The position numbers and the translations under genes were made by a program. DNA of 64,000 nt from positions 62,001 to 126,000 of the forward strand of contig NZ_CADFGE010000018.1 in the NCBI RefSeq assembly GCF_902833645.1, read 5' to 3'. This DNA is from Paraburkholderia fungorum (lineage in GTDB: Bacteria > Pseudomonadota > Gammaproteobacteria > Burkholderiales > Burkholderiaceae). The notes beneath the pieces are model-generated. The model made no database searches. It saw only the letters and a program-made list of their open reading frames with translations, and was not told the origin of the DNA. Positions 42,161 through 50,491 of the stretch are shown here, in pieces (position 1 is the stretch's first letter; each line of letters begins with the position of its first letter).

Positions 42161-42928
42161 ATGACTACGACACATACGACCGGAACGCGTGACGCATGGC
42201 TGGCCGCACGGCTCGAACTGCTCAAGGCGGAGAAGGCGCTCACACGGCAGAGCGATGCGGTGGCGCAACAACGGCAGGCGCTGCCCTGGGTGCGCATCGA
42301 CAAGCAGTACCGGTTCGAAACCGATGCGGGCAGCGCTTCGCTGGCGGACCTCTTTAAAGGACGCTCGCAGCTTCTGGTCTATCACTTCATGTTTGGGCCT
42401 GACTACAAGGCGGGATGTCCGTCATGTTCGTCGATCGCGGATGGCTTCGACGGCGTCGCGGTTCATCTGGCGAATCACGACGTCACCTTGTCGGCGGTGT
42501 CGCGGGCGCCGTTCGAGAAGCTGCAGGCGTATCAGCGCCGGATGGGGTGGACGTTCCCCTGGGCGTCTTCGCACGGCAGCGACTTCAACTTCGACTTCAA
42601 CATCGCGTTTACCGAGGCGCAACAGCGTGAAGGGAGCATTGAGTACAACTATGAGCGCGGCGCCCACGCGATGGACGCGGCGCAGATTCCCGAGCCCGTC
42701 GCCCAGTTCGCGGCGACCTGCGGCACCGACGCGGCGACGTACACGCGCGACCGGCCGGGTTTGAGTGCGTTCGTTCTCGAAGACGGCGTGGTCTATCACA
42801 CGTATTCCACCTATGCGCGAGGCGTGGACGGCATCTGGCCGATGTATCAGTGGCTCGACCGCGCGCCGAAGGGGCGCAACGAGACGGGCGTCTGGTGGAA
42901 GCGCCACGACGAGTACGAGACGCGCTGA
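42161..42928 (+). CDS. DUF899 thioredoxin-like protein
   Basis: A 255-residue DUF899 protein; ATG 42161 has an ideal AGGAGG. Conserved segments: RLELLKAEKALTRQSDAVAQ, WVRIDKQYRFETDAGSASL, LLVYHFMFGPDYKAGCPSCS (a CxxC in a thioredoxin-like fold), WTFPWASSHGSDFNFDF and YHTYSTYARGVDGIWPMYQW. The family is thought to be thioredoxin-like with unknown substrate. It is followed, 8 bp later, by a DUF2182 membrane protein, a common association in Burkholderia. Expression may be controlled by the divergent TPR/HTH regulator. Confidence 0.92.
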   Translation: MTTTHTTGTRDAWLAARLELLKAEKALTRQSDAVAQQRQALPWVRIDKQYRFETDAGSASLADLFKGRSQLLVYHFMFGPDYKAGCPSCSSIADGFDGVAVHLANHDVTLSAVSRAPFEKLQAYQRRMGWTFPWASSHGSDFNFDFNIAFTEAQQREGSIEYNYERGAHAMDAAQIPEPVAQFAATCGTDAATYTRDRPGLSAFVLEDGVVYHTYSTYARGVDGIWPMYQWLDRAPKGRNETGVWWKRHDEYETR

Positions 42929-42936
42929 GCCCTGCG

Positions 42937-43800
42937 ATGGAACAGGTGAGCGCGAGCGCAGGCCGGCGAATATCGCGGCGCCCGAGCGAGACCCCCGTTT
43001 CGCAGCGGGCGTTCCTGGGCGTCTCGGCGCTGCTGTTCGCCGTCAGCGCGACGGTGACGGCGGTGAGCGCCGCGTCGATGTCGGCAATGGGCGGCATGCC
43101 GATGCCAGGCGGCTGGACAATGTCGGCGGCATGGATGCGAATGTGTGGACAGACGTGGCCTGGACTCGCGGCGTCGTTTGTCGGCATGTGGATCGTAATG
43201 ATGGTCGCGATGATGCTGCCGTCGCTCGTCCCCATGCTGTGGCGCTATCGCCTCGCCGTCAGCGCAATCGGTGAGACGCGCGTCGGCCGTCTGACGCTGC
43301 TGGTGGGCGCGGGGTATTTCTTCGTATGGAGCGCGCTTGGTGTGGCCGTATTTCCGCTCGGCGTTGCGCTTGCGGCGCTCGAAACGGAACTGCCGGCGCT
43401 GGCGCGCGTCGTTCCGCTTGCGGCCGGTGTAATTGTGCTGATCGCCGGCGCGTTGCAGTTCACGGCGTGGAAGGCACGCCGTCTTGCCTGTTGCCGTACG
43501 CCGCCGGGGTGCGGCCAGATGCTGCCGGGACGGTGCGGCTTGCCCGCTCTGCCCGTGGATGCCGCCACGGCGTGGCGGCACGGCTTGCGTCTCGGCCTCC
43601 ACTGCAGTTCCTGCTGTGCCGGGCTGACCATGGTCCTTCTGGTGGCCGGGATGATGGATTTGCGGGTGATGGCGGCCGTGACGGCGGCGATCACCGTCGA
43701 ACGCGTTGCCCCACATGGCGAGCGCGCGGCGCGCGTCATCGGGGCCGGGATCGTCGGCGCAGGCGGGTTGCTAATCGCGCGGGCCGTGGGCCTGGGGTGA
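42937..43800 (+). CDS. DUF2182 integral membrane protein
   Basis: A 287-residue membrane protein with about seven helices, read from ATG 42937. The region after helix 2 holds a Met-rich stretch (MSAMGGMPMPGG), a TM helix FVGMWIVMMVAMMLPSLVPM, which is the DUF2182 core, a Cys-rich cytosolic loop (RRLACCRTPPGCGQMLPGRC) and HCSSCCAGLTMVLLVAGMMD. The Cys and Met clusters suggest metal binding. Paired with the DUF899 gene; the association suggests redox or metal handling, not established. Confidence 0.87.
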   Translation: MEQVSASAGRRISRRPSETPVSQRAFLGVSALLFAVSATVTAVSAASMSAMGGMPMPGGWTMSAAWMRMCGQTWPGLAASFVGMWIVMMVAMMLPSLVPMLWRYRLAVSAIGETRVGRLTLLVGAGYFFVWSALGVAVFPLGVALAALETELPALARVVPLAAGVIVLIAGALQFTAWKARRLACCRTPPGCGQMLPGRCGLPALPVDAATAWRHGLRLGLHCSSCCAGLTMVLLVAGMMDLRVMAAVTAAITVERVAPHGERAARVIGAGIVGAGGLLIARAVGLG

Positions 43801-43812
43801 GGCGCCCCAGGC
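43790..43812. terminator. Hairpin between convergent DUF2182 and hydroxylase genes
   Basis: GCCTGGGG and CCCCAGGC form an 8-bp perfect stem with a 7-nt loop covering the DUF2182 stop. No T-run is seen. Probably a shared terminator or transcript end. Confidence 0.45.
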
Positions 43813-43832
43813 TTCACAGCGAGCGATGTCGC

Positions 43833-44837
43833 TCAGTCTGTCACGCCACCGTAGGAGCGTTGGCCCCGCAGACGCATGGCGATGCGGCCAAACGCGCGCC
43901 ATTGCTGGGCGATCAAGCCGTTGCCGTAGGAGCGCCCGGCGCCGTGCGGTGCCGGCAACTGGTCGCGAATGCCGGTCGGCTCGACGGTGCGGTCCCACGA
44001 CGCGGTCTTGAACATCATGTCCCACCACGGAAACAGCACGCCGAAGTTGCAGCCGTAGCGCGTGCCTTCATGGCCGTAGCCGATCGCATGATGACGCCGG
44101 TGAAAAATCGGGCTGACGATCGTGCGTTCGAGCAGCCACCCATACGGCAAACGCGCGTTCACGTGCTGCACGCTCTGCATGAAGTTGCCGACGGCGACCA
44201 GCACCACGAACTGGGTCGGCTGTACGCCGATGAAGAGCGAGATCGCGGCGAAGAACGCCGCCTGGATGATGTCGTCGAGAAAGTGATTGCGGTCGTCGGC
44301 CCACAACGACATCTGCTGCTGGCTATGATGCACCGCGTGCAGTTCCCACCACACGCCGAAGCGGTGCTGCCAGCGGTGATACCAGTAGCCGAAGAAATCG
44401 AGCGCGATCAGATAGATCAGGAACGACACGACCGGTTGATCGGTGACGCCCGGCCACAAGCCGTCGATGTCGATGTTCGGCACGTTGTAGATCGCCATCA
44501 GGCTCTGCCAATGATTGAACAATGGTTGCAGCATGAAGAAGAACGCGATATTGATGATGCCGAGCTTGGCAATCCACGTGTAGATCACATCGGCGCGCAG
44601 CGCTTTGCGATCCGACCATGTCTCGATGGGCCGCAGCGCTTCCAGCGGCCGCAAGGCGATATACGTGATCAGTATTTCCAGCACACCGATGATCACCCAG
44701 TAGAGCGCGTCGTAGGTGTCCTCGTCGTAGCCCATCAGGCCGAAGCGATAGAACAACGGCTGCACCACGTCGACGTACAGAAGTGTCTGCAACGCCGAGA
44801 CGCCATTGTCGAGTTGCGCGACGATCTCGTGAATCAT
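43833..44837 (-). CDS. Sterol desaturase / fatty acid hydroxylase superfamily protein
   Basis: A 334-residue integral membrane di-iron enzyme. Histidine motifs of the family are present: HRWQH, HAVHHS and HRRHHAIG, plus an additional NARLPYGWLLE segment; at least four hydrophobic helices precede and interrupt them. Starts at ATG 44837 with AAGAGG upstream. Family members hydroxylate or desaturate lipids using O2 and electron donors. The next gene downstream of its start (44886-45896, same strand) encodes a periplasmic YncE-like propeller; a joint lipid-related role is possible but unproven. Confidence 0.9.
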   Translation of the reverse strand: MIHEIVAQLDNGVSALQTLLYVDVVQPLFYRFGLMGYDEDTYDALYWVIIGVLEILITYIALRPLEALRPIETWSDRKALRADVIYTWIAKLGIINIAFFFMLQPLFNHWQSLMAIYNVPNIDIDGLWPGVTDQPVVSFLIYLIALDFFGYWYHRWQHRFGVWWELHAVHHSQQQMSLWADDRNHFLDDIIQAAFFAAISLFIGVQPTQFVVLVAVGNFMQSVQHVNARLPYGWLLERTIVSPIFHRRHHAIGYGHEGTRYGCNFGVLFPWWDMMFKTASWDRTVEPTGIRDQLPAPHGAGRSYGNGLIAQQWRAFGRIAMRLRGQRSYGGVTD

Positions 44838-44885
44838 CGAAAACCTCTTGAAATTGCGAATGCTGTCATCAAAACGAAAGCCTGC

Positions 44886-45896
44886 TCAGTCTGGATTGGG
44901 CGCGTACACGGGGGCACGGTTGGCAAAATACAAACCATGCGGTGAGCGTCCGACAGCGATTGTGTCGATAAGTTTATGCGTTGTCAGATCGATGATGCCG
45001 ACATGTCGCGCAAAACGGAATGTGACCCACAGATAGCGATGATCCGCGGAAAGTTCCATGTCGTCGGGTCCGGGCATAAGTCCGGTGATGTCGGCGGTTT
45101 TCGTCAGCGTGTTGTAATCGAGAATACTGATCGTACTTTCCACGCGGTTCGTGACCGCCACGTGATGGCCGTCGTCGAGGTTGCGGAAGTTGTGCGCGCC
45201 GCGCCCCGTCTGGATTTTCTTCACGACTTGCTGCTTGTGCCAATCCACCACGGCGACGTCGTCTTCGCCCGTCATGCCGATCAACAGATAGCGGTCGCCC
45301 GGCGTCATCCAGAGGCCGGCGGGCGTATTGCCGACATGCAGTTTCCATAGCACCGATTGCGTCGCCAGATCGATCGCGGCCACTTCGCCGGTGTCTTGCA
45401 GCGTGACGAACACGATCTTGCTATCGGACGAGAACGTCATATGGCTCGGCGTTTTCGAAAGCGGGACGCGTTTGGCGAGCGTCATGTTCTGGCCGTCATA
45501 GTGATACACATCGATGCGATCCAGCCGCAGGCCGGCGGTGACGAACCATTTGTGGTCGGGCGAGAAACCGAGCTGATAGGGATCTTCGATATCTTCGACC
45601 TTGCGCTGCACGCGGCCGGTGTGCGGATCGAGAAACATCAGATCGTTCGAAATCGAATCGGCGACGATCAGCGAGTGACCGTCCGGCGTAATCATCAGAT
45701 GATGCGGTTCCTTGCCGGTCGGCTCCGTGCCGATGACCTTGTGCGTCGCCGGATCGACCAGCGTCAGTTGGGCTTCGCCGGAGTCGAGCACGATCACGTT
45801 GTCGGCTGCATGAGCCGGCATCGCGATGCTGAGCGCGCAATAAGCGAGCGCGGCAAGCACGCCGGTTTTTTTGATCGAAACGAATGAAATTGGCAT
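44886..45896 (-). CDS. YncE-family periplasmic beta-propeller protein
   Basis: A 336-residue secreted protein with signal peptide (KKTGVLAALAYCALSIAMPA, cleavage AHA-A). Seven YVTN/YncE-type blades: LTLVDPATHKVIGTEPTG, KEPHHLMITPDGHSLIVADS, SNDLMFLDPHTGRVQRKV, SKTPSHMTFSSDSKIVFVTL, NTPAGLWMTPGDRYLLIGMT and later ones, spanning the whole mature protein. It ends 48 bp before the hydroxylase start on the same strand, so they may be one operon. Ligand unknown. Confidence 0.88.
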   Translation of the reverse strand: MPISFVSIKKTGVLAALAYCALSIAMPAHAADNVIVLDSGEAQLTLVDPATHKVIGTEPTGKEPHHLMITPDGHSLIVADSISNDLMFLDPHTGRVQRKVEDIEDPYQLGFSPDHKWFVTAGLRLDRIDVYHYDGQNMTLAKRVPLSKTPSHMTFSSDSKIVFVTLQDTGEVAAIDLATQSVLWKLHVGNTPAGLWMTPGDRYLLIGMTGEDDVAVVDWHKQQVVKKIQTGRGAHNFRNLDDGHHVAVTNRVESTISILDYNTLTKTADITGLMPGPDDMELSADHRYLWVTFRFARHVGIIDLTTHKLIDTIAVGRSPHGLYFANRAPVYAPNPD

Positions 45897-46174
45897 CTGA
45901 AGGATAAACGGGCAGGCAAAACAATTTGGGGAAGCATCAAGGCAGTGTGCGCGAGGAGATTGAGCGCGTGCGCGCCGCGCTCAAACCGCCAATGCTGAGC
46001 GTTACTGGTGATGGGTTGGTGCGCCGGTTGTTGCCGCTAGGTAACTGCTGCTACAACTGTGCCGCCTTAAATGCGTTAACGCGGCAGATCGCCCGGCCGA
46101 TGACACGCGGCGCGTTGTTATTTGTCTGAAGGGTTTGGCGTTGGCATGAGGCCACGTCAGCAGAGATCGAGAAG
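45897..46174. other. Intergenic region upstream of the yncE-like gene
   Basis: 278 bp between the yncE-like start and the terminator of the zinc-ribbon gene. A 67-codon plus-strand ORF (45926-46129) has no ribosome site, no family and little coding character, so I do not call it. The yncE-like promoter must lie here. Confidence 0.35.
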
Positions 46175-46220
46175 GAAAAACTGAAAGGGCGCGGCTGCTG
46201 GATCAGCACGCGCCCTTTCA
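46175..46220 (-). terminator. Rho-independent terminator of the zinc-ribbon gene
   Basis: A perfect 12-bp stem, TGAAAGGGCGCG with CGCGCCCTTTCA (46182-46193, 46209-46220), followed on the minus strand by a short T-run. It stands 38 bp beyond the stop of the zf-TFIIB gene. Confidence 0.85.
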
Positions 46221-46258
46221 TTCGATACAGCCGCGGGTCCGAATAGTCGCGGACACGT

Positions 46259-46594
46259 TCAGTCGAAATCGAACATGTCGAACAGCGAGCGCTTTTTCTT
46301 GTGTCCCCGATAGTCCGTGCGGTGACTGTCATACGAGCGGTTGTTGTCATACCCACGATTGCGGTCGTAGCCATGCTCGCTGTTGTGTGAACGGTCGCGA
46401 TCGTGGTGATCGTTCCGGCTCGGGGGTGCGGCGGCGCTCACCGGCGCTTCGTTGCTGCCGGCATCCTGCGCGATCAGCTTGTCGAGTTCGCCGCGATCGA
46501 GCCAGACGCCGCGGCAGACCGGGCAGTAATCGATTTCGATCGAGCGTCGCTCGGTCATCAGCAAGTCAGCGGTCTTGCAAACAGGACATTTCAT
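46259..46594 (-). CDS. TFIIB-type zinc-ribbon protein
   Basis: A 111-residue protein with an N-terminal zinc ribbon (CPVCKTADLLM, then YCPVCRGVWLDRGELDKLI), the zf-TFIIB pattern with two CPxC pairs. The C-terminal half is a repetitive His/Asp/Arg/Asn/Tyr-rich stretch (NDHHDRDRSHNSEHGYDRNR and repeats of NRGYDNNRSYD), followed by KKKRSLFDMFDFD, a tail common in this family. AAGGAG precedes the ATG. Small, basic and disordered; may bind zinc or nucleic acid. Followed by a strong terminator; the TerC gene is 36 bp upstream on the same strand. Confidence 0.88.
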   Translation of the reverse strand: MKCPVCKTADLLMTERRSIEIDYCPVCRGVWLDRGELDKLIAQDAGSNEAPVSAAAPPSRNDHHDRDRSHNSEHGYDRNRGYDNNRSYDSHRTDYRGHKKKRSLFDMFDFD

Positions 46595-46630
46595 TTCGTT
46601 GCTCCTTAAGGATAAAAAGTCGGTGGACGC

Positions 46631-47383
46631 TCATCGCTCGACGCTAAGCGCCTGCTTCGATTTCGCCCGACGCACGAGCATGTTCAATGCTTCGACAAAC
46701 GCGGAGAACGCCATGGCCGCGTAGATGTAAGCCTTCGGCACGTGGGTGCCGAAACCTTCGGCGATGAGCGTCATGCCGATCACCAGCAGGAAGCCGAGTG
46801 CGAGCATCACGATGGTCGGATTCCGGTCGATAAAGCGCGACAGCGGGTTGGCCGCGAACAGCATCACGGTGACCGCGGCGATCACGGCAATGAACATGAT
46901 CGGCATGTGTTCGGTCATGCCGACCGCCGTGATGATGCTGTCGACCGAAAACACGATATCGAGCACGAGGATCTGTCCGATCGCGGCCACTGCGGTCAAT
47001 TGCACGGTCGTGCTTGCCTTGTCGCGAACCTCCTCGGCATGGACGACGTTCTGGTGAATCTCACTCGTCGCCTTCCAGACAAGGAACAGGCCGCCGCCAA
47101 GCAGGATCAGGTCGCGCCACGAAAACGCGTGGCCGAGCAACGTCACAGCAGGCGCGGTCAGCTGCGCGATCCACGCGACGGTGCCGAGCAGGCCGAGCCG
47201 CAACACGAGCGCGAGCATGATGCCGAGGCGCTGGGTACGCGCGCGCTGGGCTTCCGGCAGCTTGTTGCTGAGGATCGAGATAAAGATCAGGTTGTCGATG
47301 CCGAGCACGATTTCCATCACGACCAGCGTGAGAAGCGCAGCCCATGCGGCGGGGTCGGCAGCGAGAATGAGTAAGGAATCCAT
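46631..47383 (-). CDS. TerC-family integral membrane protein
   Basis: A 250-residue TerC/YoaE-type protein read from ATG 47383; the longer start is unsupported. Seven hydrophobic helices. Acidic membrane residues of the family are present: VVMEIVLGIDNLIFISIL and LVLDIVFSVDSIITAVGM. TerC proteins act in tellurite resistance and, in better-studied relatives, manganese export to extracytoplasmic enzymes. It diverges from an NhaR-like LysR gene by 130 bp; the region contains two sequence elements that recur upstream of the TerB gene. Confidence 0.92.
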   Translation of the reverse strand: MDSLLILAADPAAWAALLTLVVMEIVLGIDNLIFISILSNKLPEAQRARTQRLGIMLALVLRLGLLGTVAWIAQLTAPAVTLLGHAFSWRDLILLGGGLFLVWKATSEIHQNVVHAEEVRDKASTTVQLTAVAAIGQILVLDIVFSVDSIITAVGMTEHMPIMFIAVIAAVTVMLFAANPLSRFIDRNPTIVMLALGFLLVIGMTLIAEGFGTHVPKAYIYAAMAFSAFVEALNMLVRRAKSKQALSVER

Positions 47384-47455
47384 GGGGTCCGTAAGTAATG
47401 AATGACGAGTGACGGGCAACTTCGGTATGTCGCTATCATCGCCGTCTTCATGGTT

Positions 47456-47504
47456 CGGATAAATCAGTGATAATCTGATCGATATATCGGTTTTTTCGAA
47501 CTAT
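47456..47504. promoter_or_regulatory. terC/nhaR divergent control region with two shared elements
   Basis: Contains CGGATAAATC at 47456-47465 (minus: GATTTATCCG, 73 bp before terC) and TCGGTTTTTTCGAACTAT at 47487-47504, which ends 9 bp before the nhaR ATG. Both also occur upstream of the terB-like gene (48889-48898 and, inverted, 48915-48932). Likely regulator-binding sites. Confidence 0.7.
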
Positions 47505-47513
47505 TTCCTGCCC

Positions 47514-48395
47514 ATGCTCAACTATCGCCATCTGTACTACTTCTGGATCGTCGTGAAAGAGGGCGGCTTCGCGCGTGCGGCCGAGCGCCTCGATATGGCG
47601 GTGCAGACGATCAGCGCACAGGTGCGCGAGCTGGAAAAATCGATCGGTCGCCAGTTGCTGAAGCCGGCCGGGCGCGGCGTCACCATGACCGAAGCGGGCG
47701 AGGCGGCATTCAATCGCGCGGAGCAGATTTTTCAGATTGGCGAGGCGCTGCTCGACGAGATGCGCGAGACGGGCGGCGAACGCATTGCGCGGCTTGCCGT
47801 GGGGCTTTCCGACGGCATCTCCAAGCTCGCGGCGCACGCGCTGCTGGCGCCGGTGCTCGATACGCCGTCGCTCAGGCTGTTATGTCACGAAGGCGAGCAC
47901 GCGCAACTGTTGTCCGAACTCGCGCTCCATCGGCTCGATCTCGTTCTTGCGTGCCAACCCGCGCCGCACAATGCGGATTTGCGCGTGGTGAGCCAGCGCC
48001 TGATCGGCTCGCCGGTCGACTGGTACGGTCCGGCGGCGATTGTCGGCAAAGCCGCCCGTGCCGGCTTTCCGCAGTGCCTCGCCGATGTGCCCGTGCTTCT
48101 GCCTACCGGGCACAGCGCGTTGCGCGCGCGGCTCGACCGCTGGTTCGAAGCTACGGGTATCCGGCCGCGGATTGCCGGCGAATTCGAAGACAGCGCGCTG
48201 ATGGCGGTGTTCGCCGCGCGTGGCCTCGGGGTGTTTCCGCTCGCGGAACTCGGCGCCGGGGACGTCGCGTTGCTGCGCGGACTGCGCCGGCTCGGCCGGG
48301 CGGAAGGCGTGGTCGAAGAGATCCACGCGATCCGTTCGCGGCGCGGGCAACATCATGCGCTCGCTTCTCAGGTGGTCGCTGCCGTGCGCGCGTGA
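47514..48395 (+). CDS. nhaR: NhaR-like LysR-family regulator
   Basis: A 293-residue LysR protein. It opens MLNYRHLYYFWIVVKEGGFA, then AVQTISAQVRELEKSIGRQL, which is typical of NhaR; the effector domain runs about 90-290. In E. coli NhaR senses Na+ and activates nhaA. Here it lies between divergent terC and convergent terB-like genes, with shared elements at both promoters, and no nhaA is present. Its 3' end overlaps the terB-like gene by 28 bp on the opposite strand. The symbol is a family call, the regulon is inference. Confidence 0.87.
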   Translation: MLNYRHLYYFWIVVKEGGFARAAERLDMAVQTISAQVRELEKSIGRQLLKPAGRGVTMTEAGEAAFNRAEQIFQIGEALLDEMRETGGERIARLAVGLSDGISKLAAHALLAPVLDTPSLRLLCHEGEHAQLLSELALHRLDLVLACQPAPHNADLRVVSQRLIGSPVDWYGPAAIVGKAARAGFPQCLADVPVLLPTGHSALRARLDRWFEATGIRPRIAGEFEDSALMAVFAARGLGVFPLAELGAGDVALLRGLRRLGRAEGVVEEIHAIRSRRGQHHALASQVVAAVRA

Positions 48396-48820
48396 GCGCG
48401 CGGCGCGCTCAGCAGTGCGACGTGCCGGTTCGTGGGCTGGACCGGCTGAGGTCCCCACGCCCTGAACACGGCGGTGAGCAAGGCGATTTCGCCGTCCGCC
48501 AGATAGTTGTCCGCGACCGTGACGGCGAGGCACAGGCGGATCACCTTGCGACGCAAGGCGGTGTCGTCGATCTCGCCGAACAACGTGGTGAGCTGGGCCG
48601 CATCGAGCTGGCCGACCGCCGGCGTGTGCGCGACCGACTGGTCTTCGCACATCGTCTGGACAATCTGCGCGAATTGCGCCGGGGCGAGACCCAGCTCGCC
48701 GGCGATATCGAGGCTTTCGAGTGCACGCTCTTCCGAGCTGCTGACGTGACCGTCTGAGATGAGCGCCAACGCGACGATACGTGCGGCGGCTTGAGGACTG
48801 TTGCGCGGATAGTTACGCAT
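48368..48820 (-). CDS. TerB-family tellurite-resistance-like protein
   Basis: A 150-residue protein from ATG 48820 (AGGAG 7 bp upstream). TerB-type helical core: AAARIVALALISDGHVSSSE, then ERALESLDIAGELGLAPAQF and LRRKVIRLCLAVTVADNYLAD, with the acidic ISDGHVSxxE pattern likely metal-binding as in TerB. The 3' end overlaps the nhaR gene by 28 bp in convergent orientation. Upstream elements match those of the terC/nhaR region, suggesting a single regulon. TerB normally interacts with TerC at the membrane, which fits the neighbouring terC gene. Confidence 0.85.
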   Translation of the reverse strand: MRNYPRNSPQAAARIVALALISDGHVSSSEERALESLDIAGELGLAPAQFAQIVQTMCEDQSVAHTPAVGQLDAAQLTTLFGEIDDTALRRKVIRLCLAVTVADNYLADGEIALLTAVFRAWGPQPVQPTNRHVALLSAPRAHARTAATT

Positions 48821-48888
48821 ATCGGGGCTCCTTGGCGCGGACAAGGTCCGCAGTGGTGGTGAGCCTCAGTCTGCGTCAGGTTGGGAAA

Positions 48889-48932
48889 CGGATAAATCTG
48901 CTAAACCGGGAGCGATAGTTCGAAAAAACCGA
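48889..48932 (-). promoter_or_regulatory. terB control region with elements shared with terC/nhaR
   Basis: On the minus strand reads TCGGTTTTTTCGAACTAT (48915-48932), a 16-nt gap, then GATTTATCCG (48889-48898), 69 bp before the terB ATG. The 18-bp element is identical to 47487-47504 and the 10-bp element to 47456-47465. Chance recurrence of both within 1.5 kb is unlikely. Confidence 0.72.
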
Positions 48933-49044
48933 AGTTCGCGCGACGCCGGGCCTTGCGGCGCGCCGTGTGTTGAGCGCGATGCGCAGCACCCTATCGGATA
49001 AGATACGGCTCGCCGTATTTTTTCGAATAGAAGGAGTGTTTTCA

Positions 49045-49377
49045 GTGATTCAGCCGAGCAACGTGTTCAAGGACAACCTCGCCCAACTGCCCGCCATTGG
49101 TGGCATCGAACGTATCGATCTGCTCGACGGCAAGGGCGCCGTAGTGGCCAGCATCGAGAACAAGCCGGGCAAGCAGGGCTCGCTGGCGGTATACAACTAT
49201 CTGCAGCAAACCTTCGGCACGCTGGACGCCAAGGCGGCAGAACACGGCCTCGCCGTGTTCGCCGAGCATACGGCCGACGCGCGCAACCGTCCGGGCGCGC
49301 ACCCGAACGTCGACCATTTGCTGGCGATTGCAGCCGGCGGGGAAGCCTTGCGTATCGAGGTCGTCGCAGCCGGCTGA
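49045..49377 (+). CDS. DUF2322-family protein
   Basis: A 110-residue cytosolic protein with GTG start at 49045, preceded by AAGGAGT. It matches DUF2322: NVFKDNLAQLPAIGGIERID, LLDGKGAVVASIENKPGKQG and AHPNVDHLLAIAAGGEALRI. No signal peptide. Family of unknown function in beta-/gamma-proteobacteria. Alternative starts up to 48967 exist but lack a ribosome site. Confidence 0.85.
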   Translation: MIQPSNVFKDNLAQLPAIGGIERIDLLDGKGAVVASIENKPGKQGSLAVYNYLQQTFGTLDAKAAEHGLAVFAEHTADARNRPGAHPNVDHLLAIAAGGEALRIEVVAAG

Positions 49378-49397
49378 GCGCGCTGTATCGGCCGGGT

Positions 49398-50387
49398 TCA
49401 AACCGTCACGACAATCTTCCCGAACTGTTGGTTCGACTCCAGAAAGCGATGGGCGTCGACGATCTGGTCGAACGGGAATGTCCTCGCGATGACGGGTTTT
49501 AACGCGCCCGAGGCCAATCCGTCGAGGATGAAAGCCTTGGCCGCCGCGAGTCGCGCCAGATCGCCGATGATCTCGTGCACCAGATAGCCGCGCAGCGTCA
49601 GCGCCTTGCTCAACACCGTGAATAACGGGAAAGGTGTCGGCTCAGAACTCAAAGCGCCGTACTCCAGCAGGATGCCGCCGTGAGACATGGCGTCCGTGAG
49701 CGGCTCGAATATCGGGCCGCCGATTGGGTCCAGCACGACCCTCACACCCTGCGACCCTGCGATTTCCTTCAGGCGGCCCGCCAGGTGTTCCTCCGCGGAA
49801 GCGACGACATGGGCGGCGCCCAACTCGAGCAACGCCTGCCGCTTGGCCGAGGTGCGCGTGACCGCAATGGGGGTGGCGCCGACCCGGTTGGCAATCTGTA
49901 TCGCCGCAAGGCCGACGCTGCTCGACGCCGCGGTCACGGCAACGAAGTCTCCCTTACCCAGTTTGGCGATGTCGATCAACGCACCGTAAGCGGTGAGATA
50001 TTGCATCCAGACTGCCGCGGCCGCTTCCCAACTGAGCGAAGGCGGATGCTTGACGACAAACCTGGCGGGAAAATTGACCACCTCACCATAAGCGGGCCAG
50101 CGCAGCATGGTCGGCGGCGGCACGACGCTGACCGCGTCGCCTGGCGCGAATTCTTGCACGCCTTCCCCGACCCGATCGACGATACCCGCGGCCTCGTACC
50201 CAAGACCGGAAGGCAGCGTAGGCGTTTCGATGTAATTGCCCGCGCGCAGCATGGCCTCGGCGCGGTTAAGACCCAACGCCTTCACGCGGATCTGAACTTC
50301 CCCTTGAGGGGGCGGTGGAACGGTGACGTCCTCGATGCGTAGAACCTCGGGGCCGCCATGTTGATGAAAGCGAATAACACGTGTCAT
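49398..50387 (-). CDS. Zinc-less MDR quinone oxidoreductase
   Basis: A 329-residue medium-chain dehydrogenase/reductase of the NADPH:quinone reductase type. N-terminal GroES-like part (GPEVLRIEDVTVPPPPQGEV, LGLNRAEAMLRAGNY, GYEAAGIVDRVGEGV); NADPH-binding part VAVTAASSSVGLAAIQIANR; no zinc-binding Cys/His set. C-terminal KPVIARTFPFDQIVDAHRFL is typical. It acts in the cytoplasm on quinones or enones; substrate unknown. Diverges from a LysR gene 104 bp away, its probable regulator. Confidence 0.92.
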   Translation of the reverse strand: MTRVIRFHQHGGPEVLRIEDVTVPPPPQGEVQIRVKALGLNRAEAMLRAGNYIETPTLPSGLGYEAAGIVDRVGEGVQEFAPGDAVSVVPPPTMLRWPAYGEVVNFPARFVVKHPPSLSWEAAAAVWMQYLTAYGALIDIAKLGKGDFVAVTAASSSVGLAAIQIANRVGATPIAVTRTSAKRQALLELGAAHVVASAEEHLAGRLKEIAGSQGVRVVLDPIGGPIFEPLTDAMSHGGILLEYGALSSEPTPFPLFTVLSKALTLRGYLVHEIIGDLARLAAAKAFILDGLASGALKPVIARTFPFDQIVDAHRFLESNQQFGKIVVTV

Positions 50388-50491
50388 AGGATTTCAACTC
50401 GAAAGTGATTGGAATGAATGAACTATGACGGCGATGCATGACGGGATAAATAGCGTTATAACTAGAACAGTCGAAACCAACAGTTATCAAT

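Noticed and set aside
43326..44945. 539-codon plus-strand ORF over DUF2182 and the hydroxylase gene
   Set aside because: It crosses two real genes in wrong frames and is mostly the antisense of the His-motif hydroxylase.
45926..46129. 67-codon ORF in the yncE upstream region
   Set aside because: No ribosome site, family or codon signal; more likely promoter DNA.
49425..49445. TTCGA-containing segment resembling a tRNA T-loop
   Set aside because: Lies inside the quinone reductase gene, and no cloverleaf can be built around it.
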